A stretch of 11,994 nt of DNA from Streptosporangiaceae bacterium (GTDB taxonomy: Bacteria; Actinomycetota; Actinomycetes; Streptosporangiales; Streptosporangiaceae). Location of the stretch: contig JASHTQ010000378.1 in assembly GCA_030040475.1 (NCBI GenBank), positions 1 to 11,994 on the forward strand, in the 5' to 3' direction. A program made the position numbers and the translations under genes. Of the stretch, positions 7,224 to 11,994 are shown in pieces (the first letter of the stretch is position 1; the number at the start of each line of letters is the position of its first letter). Below the pieces are notes generated by a model, which saw only the letters and a program-made list of their open reading frames with translations, searched no databases and was not told the DNA's origin.

Positions 7224-7258
7224 AAAGAAAAAGCGGCCGCCGGTCCTGGGCGGTCGCT
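7224..7258 (-). terminator. trp attenuator: Rho-independent terminator (3:4 hairpin) upstream of trpEG
   Basis: On the - strand the arm AGCGACCGCC (7258-7249), a 7-base loop and the arm GGCGGCCGCT (7241-7232) form a 10-position stem with one A-C mismatch. A run of T follows (TTTTTCTTT, 7232-7224). It ends 37 bases before the trpEG GTG, where a leader terminator should be. The upstream arm (strand 3) can pair instead with strand 2 of the preceding hairpin, which would prevent termination. Confidence 0.85.
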
Positions 7259-7292
7259 TCGGGATCTGACTGTGCCGCACAACGCCTTGAGT

Positions 7293-7324
7293 CAGTGCGC
7301 CGCCTACGGGCGGCGCCACCACTG
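7293..7324 (-). promoter_or_regulatory. trp leader pause hairpin (strands 1:2) and antiterminator partner
   Basis: On the - strand GCGCCGCC (7316-7309), loop CGTA and GGCGGCGC (7304-7297) give a perfect 8-base stem. CAGT (7324-7321) and ACTG (7296-7293) extend it outside a 4-base bulge. Strand 1 contains the leader's last codons, so a ribosome stalled at the Trp codons (7321-7316) would cover it. Strand 2, GGCGGCGC, can also pair with strand 3, GCGACCGCC (7257-7249), through 8 base pairs with one bulged A. That is the antiterminator. Confidence 0.8.
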
Positions 7325-7345
7325 GCTGCTGGCTGGTCGCGTCAC
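7304..7345 (-). CDS. trpL: Tryptophan leader peptide with adjacent Trp codons
   Basis: The 13-residue frame reads MTRPASSQWWRRP (GTG start, TAG stop), with TGG TGG at 7321-7316. It sits 116 bases upstream of trpEG and is followed by hairpins that can form 1:2, 2:3 and 3:4 pairings. Translation of this short frame senses charged tRNA-Trp. Stalling at the Trp codons favours the 2:3 antiterminator, while fast translation lets the 3:4 terminator form. TACGCT (7358-7353) matches the actinobacterial -10 pattern and stands 7 bases before the GTG, so the message may be leaderless. An in-frame GTG further upstream (7369) would give a 21-residue peptide with a third Trp and cannot be excluded. The frame is also the tail of a long chance open frame that runs antisense-free through the upstream gene's other phase. 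Confidence 0.85.
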   Translation of the reverse strand: MTRPASSQWWRRP

Positions 7346-7352
7346 GCGCCAC

Positions 7353-7358
7353 AGCGTA
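7353..7358 (-). promoter_or_regulatory. Candidate -10 element of the trp promoter
   Basis: TACGCT on the - strand fits TAnnnT, and its end is 7 bases from the leader's GTG, which would put transcription start on the start codon. I see no good -35 hexamer 17-18 bases further up. The promoter would lie in the 41 bases between the upstream gene's stop (7387) and the leader. Confidence 0.45.
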
Positions 7359-7386
7359 CCGGATCGCACTTCGGTTCCGCCAGCCG

Positions 7387-9120
7387 CTAGGCCGGGCAGG
7401 CGGCACCGAAGTCCGGCATCCGCCAGGCGGTGGCGGCGGACGAGATGAGCTGGGCCGCGCTTCGCAGCCGCTGCTGCGGCGGGCCGGTCGGGCTGACCCT
7501 GCCGTCGGCAAGGAACGACACCACCATCTGCCGAACCGAGGCGTGGCCGAGCAGGCCGCCGTGGAAGGCCGCCACGAAGATGACGCTCTGCGGCCACGGG
7601 CACGCGGGCAGCGTGACGGCGTCGGCGAGCGGGATCACCGCGAGCCAGGGGATGCCGCTGTCCTTGCTGACCGACGCGTAGTACGTGGCGCCGACCTGGC
7701 TCACCGAGTCGATCAGCTCCCTGGCTCCCGAGCTGCCGTACGGGGACATCCCGCCGACCAGGTTGTTCAGCGTGATCAGCGCGTCGCCGGGAACGGTCCC
7801 GCTCGCCTGGCCGCCCTGACCGACCTGGCCGGGGGCCACGATCGGGCTGAGCAGCACGAGCGAGCGCACCGGCAGGTGCGGGTGCCTGGCCAGCATCGCG
7901 TACAGGCCGAGGGTGCCCTCGCTCTCCGCTATCACGTCCACGGCCACGTGAGCCTGCCGGTAGAGCCGCAGCAGCTGCGTCGCCATCCGGTCGCCGAGGA
8001 CCTGGATCGGCAGGTCCTCGGCGTCCGGGCCGTAGGGGATCGGGTTTCCCGCCGCGTTCAGGCCCAGGTAGGAGAACTGGCGGACGATCATGTCGGGCTC
8101 CGCGGCGGCCAGCGCGTCGGCGTCGTCGCAGCAGGTCGAGCCGAAGCCATCGACCACCAGCACCGCGCCTGCCACCGGGCCGGCCCGGTGCGCTGGCCCG
8201 GCTGCGGCCGCGGCCGACCCGGCTCCTGACTGCGTGACCGCGCCCGCGGCGACGTCGCCCGCCGCGGTGCTGAACTGGACGGTCCCGGTGAACGCCATCC
8301 TGGTCAGGCCCACCACGAGCGCGATGACCATCAGCGCCGCTATCGGCGTGACCGGCAGCCAGTTGGTGCGGTTGCGCAGCGCCTGCCTGATCCGCCACAG
8401 CGCGATCCGCCATTGCCAGGCCCGGGGCGGCTGTTCGGCGGCGCGCCTGACCGCCGCGGCGGTCAGGCCGTACCAGGCGCGCGCGTTGACGACCCCGGCC
8501 ACCCCGGCCACCGCGAGCACGCCGGCGGTATCCAGGTGCGCCATCGCCACCGAGGCGGCGGACAGCACGAGGAACATGACGAGCAGCCACGCCACCGTGC
8601 TGCCCGGCGGCAGCCGCCGCCACCACGCCTGGCCGACGCCGCCGTGGCTCAGCACGACCGTCGTGCCGAGCAGGATCGGGACCGCGGCCAGGAACGGCCA
8701 GGAGAACGGGACCAGGGCCACGCCGAACATCAGCGTGACGACCGGCGACATCACCACCCACACCAGCACGGTGAGCACCGCGCACGACACGAACGAGGCC
8801 AGGAACCGCGGCCTGGCGACGGCGGGGGCCAGCTCCTGCGGCCAGGCCAGCTGGAGCAGGACCACGTCAGCGGCGGCCCTGGCGAGCAGCAGCAGTACCA
8901 GCACGCCGGTGAAGGCGAGCCAGGACTGGTTGAACGCGAACAGCCAGCGCAGGTCATGGTAGGCCGCCAGCGGCGGCAGCGCCGTCACCTGCGGCGCGAG
9001 CGGCCGGGCCGCGGGAGCGAGGAAGGAGAGCAGGCCGGCCTCTGCGACCGCGCCTCCAGCGCAGAACGCGATCAGGCCCCGGTGCCGGAAAAACCCTCCG
9101 GCCAAGACAGCCTCCCGCAT
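7387..9120 (-). CDS. Polytopic membrane protein with C-terminal alpha/beta-hydrolase-like domain
   Basis: I do not recognise a named family. The first ~275 of 577 residues hold about six or seven hydrophobic segments, near 15-37, 66-92, 107-135, 140-158, 177-196, 198-214 and 257-273. A linker rich in Ala and Gly (about 285-317) follows. The C-terminal ~260 residues look like an alpha/beta hydrolase: strand AVLVVDGFGST (319-329), nucleophile elbow VIAESEGTLG with Ser400, strand SLVLLSPIV (420-428), Asp500 in LADAV and a His pair at FHGGLLGH (519-526). The elbow is xESEG rather than the usual GxSxG, as in some lipase or esterase branches. The hydrolase domain would lie on one face of the membrane. 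Substrate is unknown. ATG 9120 has a G-rich but poor ribosome site. The trp leader begins 41 bases after its stop. Confidence 0.75.
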   Translation of the reverse strand: MREAVLAGGFFRHRGLIAFCAGGAVAEAGLLSFLAPAARPLAPQVTALPPLAAYHDLRWLFAFNQSWLAFTGVLVLLLLARAAADVVLLQLAWPQELAPAVARPRFLASFVSCAVLTVLVWVVMSPVVTLMFGVALVPFSWPFLAAVPILLGTTVVLSHGGVGQAWWRRLPPGSTVAWLLVMFLVLSAASVAMAHLDTAGVLAVAGVAGVVNARAWYGLTAAAVRRAAEQPPRAWQWRIALWRIRQALRNRTNWLPVTPIAALMVIALVVGLTRMAFTGTVQFSTAAGDVAAGAVTQSGAGSAAAAAGPAHRAGPVAGAVLVVDGFGSTCCDDADALAAAEPDMIVRQFSYLGLNAAGNPIPYGPDAEDLPIQVLGDRMATQLLRLYRQAHVAVDVIAESEGTLGLYAMLARHPHLPVRSLVLLSPIVAPGQVGQGGQASGTVPGDALITLNNLVGGMSPYGSSGARELIDSVSQVGATYYASVSKDSGIPWLAVIPLADAVTLPACPWPQSVIFVAAFHGGLLGHASVRQMVVSFLADGRVSPTGPPQQRLRSAAQLISSAATAWRMPDFGAACPA

Positions 9121-9227
9121 GCCATGCCCCCGCCCTGTGCAACAGAACGAGGCGCGTGGCTATGCCCGTCTCAGGCGTGTATCGCAGAATCGCCGGCGGC
9201 GGTGCCGGGCTGGGCCAAGCGAGTCCC
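9121..9227. other. Intergenic gap with no recognised feature
   Basis: These 107 bases lie between two genes of the same strand, the xdhC-like stop (9228) and the membrane hydrolase start (9120). I see no terminator hairpin with a T-run, no RNA gene and no convincing coding frame, so read-through from the xdhC-like gene is possible. Confidence 0.4.
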
Positions 9228-9785
9228 TCAGAACTCGAAGCCGCCGGGGCGGCCGTTGCGGTCGGCCAGCAGCCCGGCCAGGGTGGAGATCGCGATCTCG
9301 GGCGGCGTCCGCGAGCCGATGTTGAGCCCGATCGGCCGGTGCACGCGGGCGATCTCGGCCGCGGGCACGCCGAGTTCGGTCAGCAGCTGGATGTGCGGCC
9401 CCGGATGATGCGGGTTGCCCAGGACACCGATCCAGCGCGCCTTGGTGGCAAGCGCGTCGCGGAGTACGACGCCGAGCTCGGGCCTGTGGTGGTCGGTGGC
9501 TACCACGTCCACGGTGTCGTCGAGATCGTCGGGCGCCGCGGTGAGCAGCGGGAACCCGAGGGCGGCGGCGCCCGCCGCGCGCGCCTCGTCCGGCTCGAGC
9601 AGCAGCCCGCGGAACCCCACGTCCGCGGCGTACCGCAGCAGGTAGCCCGCGACCGGCGAGGCGAAGACCGCCACGAGCGTGCGCTCGGCACCGAGGACCG
9701 CCGGGGCGGGGACGGATCCGTGCGCCACGTCGCAGGCCGAGCTCTCGTGTTCGTGGTCGTGGTCGTGGTGCGCGTGGGTAGTCAT
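9228..9785 (-). CDS. XdhC-family protein, Rossmann domain only, with His-rich N-terminus
   Basis: The C-terminal ~75 residues are the XdhC Rossmann signature: DALATKARWIGVLGNPHH, LLTELGVPAAEIARVHRPIGL, then NIGSRTPPEIAISTLAGLLA. XdhC/CoxI proteins help insert molybdenum cofactor into xanthine dehydrogenase-type enzymes. A classical XdhC also has a CoxI-type N-terminal domain. That is absent here, and no molybdenum hydroxylase gene is in the window. The region TLVAVFASPVAGYLLRYAADVG (36-57) is the first Rossmann unit, without a clear GxGxxG. The N-terminus reads HAHHDHDHEHE at 4-14, which could bind metal. I chose ATG 9785 (185 residues) because GGGGAG stands 9 bases upstream and the frame beyond it runs through the divergent promoter region. 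It may act as a metal or cofactor chaperone, but this is inference. Confidence 0.8.
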   Translation of the reverse strand: MTTHAHHDHDHEHESSACDVAHGSVPAPAVLGAERTLVAVFASPVAGYLLRYAADVGFRGLLLEPDEARAAGAAALGFPLLTAAPDDLDDTVDVVATDHHRPELGVVLRDALATKARWIGVLGNPHHPGPHIQLLTELGVPAAEIARVHRPIGLNIGSRTPPEIAISTLAGLLADRNGRPGGFEF

Positions 9786-9833
9786 GACGTCAGTCTCCCC
9801 CGCCTCGCCCTCCGCCGCCACCGCGGGCCTGGG

Positions 9834-9839
9834 TATGTT
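9834..9839 (+). promoter_or_regulatory. Candidate -10 element of the dehydratase gene
   Basis: TATGTT fits TAnnnT and is followed after exactly 7 bases by the GTG at 9847. That suggests a leaderless message and is the same layout as at the trp leader. It contains an in-frame ATG (9835), which is the competing start. It lies in the 61-base gap between the divergent xdhC-like and dehydratase genes. Confidence 0.4.
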
Positions 9840-9846
9840 GGCAAGC

Positions 9847-10839
9847 GTGATCGGTACTGACGACATCCGCCGCACCCACGAGGCGATCCGCCCCTACATC
9901 CGGCGGACGCCGGTGATCGGTGCCGACCTCGCCGACATCGGCGGGTCGGGGACGGCGTGGCTCAAGCTCGAGCAGCTGCAGTGCTCGGGGTCGTTCAAGG
10001 CCCGGGGGGCGTTCTCCAACCTGCTGCTGCGCGACGTGCCGCCGGCCGGGGTGGTGGCGGCCTCCGGCGGCAATCACGGCGTGGCGGTCGCCTACGCCGC
10101 GAACCGGCGGGAAGTCCCGGCGAAGATCTTCGTCCCGACCGTGTCCGCCCCGGCCAAGATCGAGCGGATCCGGCAGCTCGGCGCGGACCTGGTGGTCACC
10201 GGCGAGCGCTACGCCGACGCGCTGGCCGAGGCCGAGCGCTGGGCGCAGGCCTCGGGCGCGATGAGCGTGCACGCCTACGACCAGCGGGAGACGATCCTCG
10301 GCCAGGGCACCCTCGCCCTCGAGCTGTCCGGGCAGGTCGGCGAGCTCGACACGGTGCTCGTCCCGGTCGGGGGCGGCGGGCTGATCGCCGGCATCGCGTC
10401 CTGGTTCGCGGGCGCCGTCCGCGTCATCGGCGTCGAGCCGGACGGCGCGCCCACGCTGGCCTACGCCAGGGCGCAGGGGGAACCGGTGGACGCGCCGGCC
10501 GGCAGCGTCGCGGCCGACGCGCTTGCCCCGCGGCGCGTCGGCGAGCTGGTGTTCCCGATCACCCAGGCGTACGTGGAGGACGTCGTGCTCGTCGACGACG
10601 ACGCGATCCTCGCGGCGCAGCAGGCCCTGTGGCAGGCGCTGCGGATCGCCGCCGAGCCGGCCGCGTCGGTCGGGATCGCCGCGCTGCTCGCCGGCGGGTA
10701 CAAGCCCGCCGCCGGGGAGCACGTCGCCGTGGTGATCAGCGGCGCCAACATGTCCCCGTCTGCGCTAGCCCGGGGGGACGACCCTGCTGGCCTGGCCGCC
10801 CGTGGCGGCGGGCCCAAACCCCCCCGCGGGCTCGGCTAG
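9847..10839 (+). CDS. PLP-dependent threonine/serine dehydratase
   Basis: This is a fold-type II PLP enzyme that deaminates threonine or serine to the 2-oxo acid and ammonia. From GTG 9847 it has 330 residues. The Schiff-base Lys51 is in CSGSFKARGAF, the substrate loop is ASGGNHG (72-78), the PLP phosphate loop is VGGGGLIAG (174-182) and VISGAN (296-301) is near the end. There is no C-terminal ACT-type regulatory domain, so it is of the short, catabolic type, not the isoleucine-feedback IlvA type. Serine racemase and other small family members are alternatives that the sequence alone does not separate. Residues 305-330 form a Gly/Pro-rich tail. Starts at ATG 9835 and GTG 9847 are both possible; I prefer 9847 for its TATGTT -10-like element. 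The DUF4032 gene follows after 10 bases, probably in one transcript. Confidence 0.88.
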   Translation: MIGTDDIRRTHEAIRPYIRRTPVIGADLADIGGSGTAWLKLEQLQCSGSFKARGAFSNLLLRDVPPAGVVAASGGNHGVAVAYAANRREVPAKIFVPTVSAPAKIERIRQLGADLVVTGERYADALAEAERWAQASGAMSVHAYDQRETILGQGTLALELSGQVGELDTVLVPVGGGGLIAGIASWFAGAVRVIGVEPDGAPTLAYARAQGEPVDAPAGSVAADALAPRRVGELVFPITQAYVEDVVLVDDDAILAAQQALWQALRIAAEPAASVGIAALLAGGYKPAAGEHVAVVISGANMSPSALARGDDPAGLAARGGGPKPPRGLG

Positions 10840-10849
10840 GGCGCCCGGC

Positions 10850-11994
10850 GTGCGGTTCGTCTTCACCCCTCCGGCCGACCACGCGGCCGGGCTGCTGACC
10901 CTGCCGTGGCCGGTGCCGCTGGCGGAGTGGCGCGATGACCGGCTGGTCGAGATCAGGCAGCGCGGCATCTCCAGGCACGTGGTGCGGTTCGTCTACGACG
11001 ACGGCACGCTGTACGCGCTGAAGGAGCTGAGCGAGCGGCTCGCCAGGCGCGAGTACCGGGTGCTGCGGGCGCTTGCCGACCTGAACGTCCCCGCGGTCGA
11101 GGTGGTCGGGATCGCGGTCGACCTGCAGGAGTCCGGCCGCGGGCAGCGGGACGCCGACGCCATCCTGGTGACCAGGTTCCTCAGCTACGCCACGACGTAC
11201 CGGGCCGTCTTCTCGCACCCCCGGGGCATCCAGCCCGTCGACGGGCTCCTCGACGCGCTGGTCGAACTTCTCGTCCGGCTGCATCTTTCCGGGTTCTTCT
11301 GGGGTGACTGCTCGCTGTCCAACACGCTGTTCCGGCATGACGCGGGCACCCTGGAGGCATACCTGGTGGACGCGGAAACCAGCGAGCAGCATCCGTCGCT
11401 GACCGACGGGCAGCGCGAGTACGACGTGGACCTGGCCGTCGAGCGGGTCTTCGGCGAGCTGCTCGACCTGCAGGCCGGCGAGCAGCTCCCGGCCGATCTG
11501 GACCCGCTGGAGATATCCGACGAGCTGCGCAAGCGCTACGAATCGCTGTGGCAGGAGCTGACCCGCGAGGAGATCCTGCGCCCCGACGAGCAGCGGTACC
11601 TTATCGCGGAGCGGCTGCGCCGACTCAACGCGCTCGGTTTCGAGGCCGACGAGGTCGAGCTGATCGGAACCCCCGAGGGCAACAAGCTGCGGCTGCGGAC
11701 ACGGGTCGCGGAATCCGGGCACTTCGCCAGGCAGCTTTTCCTCCGGACCGGGATCGACGCCGGCGAGAACCAGGCGCGCAGGCTGCTCAACGACATTGCC
11801 GGCTTCCGCGCCTACCTGGAGCAGAAGGAAGGGCGCCCGTTCTCCGAGGTGGTCGCGGCCAACCGGTGGCTGGAGGAGGTCTACGATCCGGTGATCGCCG
11901 CGATCCCCGACGACCTGCGCGACCGGCTGCCCCCCGCGGAGGTCTTCCACGAGGTCCTCGAGCACCGCTGGTACATGTCCGAGGCGGCGGGCCG
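10850..11994 (+). CDS. DUF4032 protein with kinase-like N-terminal half (runs off the window)
   Basis: The frame runs from GTG 10850 to the window edge without a stop, giving 381 codons. The N-terminus LLTLPWPVPLAEWRDDRLVEI...RGISRHVVRFV (15-48) matches the usual DUF4032 beginning and supports this start. The first ~200 residues look like an atypical kinase: Lys58 in LYALKEL, the catalytic-loop-like segment LHLSGFFWGDCSLSNTLF (144-161) with Asp153 and Asn158, and the metal-binding-like LVDAETSE with Asp174. REYDVDLAVERV (189-200) follows. The DUF4032 region proper begins around 215 and is mostly helical. The family is widespread in actinobacteria, and its substrate is unknown to me. Kinase activity is inferred only from the motif spacing. 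It sits 10 bases after the dehydratase stop with no clear ribosome site, which suggests translational coupling. Confidence 0.85.
   Translation, partial: MRFVFTPPADHAAGLLTLPWPVPLAEWRDDRLVEIRQRGISRHVVRFVYDDGTLYALKELSERLARREYRVLRALADLNVPAVEVVGIAVDLQESGRGQRDADAILVTRFLSYATTYRAVFSHPRGIQPVDGLLDALVELLVRLHLSGFFWGDCSLSNTLFRHDAGTLEAYLVDAETSEQHPSLTDGQREYDVDLAVERVFGELLDLQAGEQLPADLDPLEISDELRKRYESLWQELTREEILRPDEQRYLIAERLRRLNALGFEADEVELIGTPEGNKLRLRTRVAESGHFARQLFLRTGIDAGENQARRLLNDIAGFRAYLEQKEGRPFSEVVAANRWLEEVYDPVIAAIPDDLRDRLPPAEVFHEVLEHRWYMSEAAG

Noticed and set aside
7201..7345. T-box or other riboswitch upstream of trpEG
   Set aside because: There is no T-box consensus or specifier stem. The leader peptide with Trp codons explains the hairpins fully.
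7304..8785. 493-codon open frame on the - strand in another phase of the membrane hydrolase gene
   Set aside because: It is almost entirely a shadow. Only its last 14 codons, the trp leader peptide, are real.
9835..9846. Start of the dehydratase at ATG 9835
   Set aside because: It remains possible, but the ATG overlaps the best -10-like element and has no ribosome site. It is recorded as the alternative start.
10736..11965. 409-codon open frame on the - strand
   Set aside because: It is the antisense shadow of the DUF4032 gene, produced by high G+C at third positions. Its composition has no family resemblance, while the + frame has clear motifs.

Overview
The window is very G+C-rich, with codon third positions that are almost all G or C, frequent GTG starts and short intergenic gaps. 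The gene families (DUF559 protein, DUF4032 protein, fused TrpE-TrpG, ThyX) point to a high-GC actinomycete, probably a filamentous actinobacterium of the Streptomyces/Streptosporangiales kind. The genus cannot be fixed from this sequence. I see no tRNA, rRNA, CRISPR array, transposase or prophage gene. No stretch longer than about 160 bases lacks a gene, pseudogene or leader.

Left part (1-3463). The window opens inside a DUF559-type protein on the + strand. It converges on a class I glutamine amidotransferase-like protein of the gamma-glutamyl-GABA hydrolase family on the - strand. That protein has lost both its nucleophilic Cys and its catalytic His. A divergent promoter region (about 1394-1546) separates it from a flavohaemoglobin gene, whose start is overlapped by a palindrome that could be an operator. 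The flavohaemoglobin gene ends in a 4-base CTAG shared with the stop codon of a convergent dienelactone hydrolase-family gene.

Middle (3465-7358). All genes here are on the - strand. In transcription order there is a tryptophan leader peptide with a textbook attenuator, a fused anthranilate synthase TrpE-TrpG, an intact flavin-dependent thymidylate synthase ThyX, and a broken second ThyX-like gene. The broken gene has lost the middle that carries the catalytic signature and changes frame. It is followed after 14 bases by the dienelactone hydrolase-like gene. The attenuator has a 13-residue leader with adjacent Trp codons, and mutually exclusive 1:2, 2:3 and 3:4 pairings, the last ending in a U-run. 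This should couple trpEG expression to charged tRNA-Trp.

Right part (7387-11994). A multi-membrane-span protein with a C-terminal alpha/beta-hydrolase-like domain and a short XdhC-type Rossmann protein with a His-rich N-terminus lie on the - strand. Divergent from xdhC is a PLP-dependent threonine/serine dehydratase, followed after 10 bases by a DUF4032 protein with an atypical-kinase-like N-terminal half. The DUF4032 gene runs off the window.

The points most worth a second look are the trp attenuator, the doubly inactivated amidotransferase homologue, the internally replaced thyX paralogue next to an intact thyX, and the palindrome over the flavohaemoglobin start. I do not see a convincing new multi-gene defence or biosynthetic system here.
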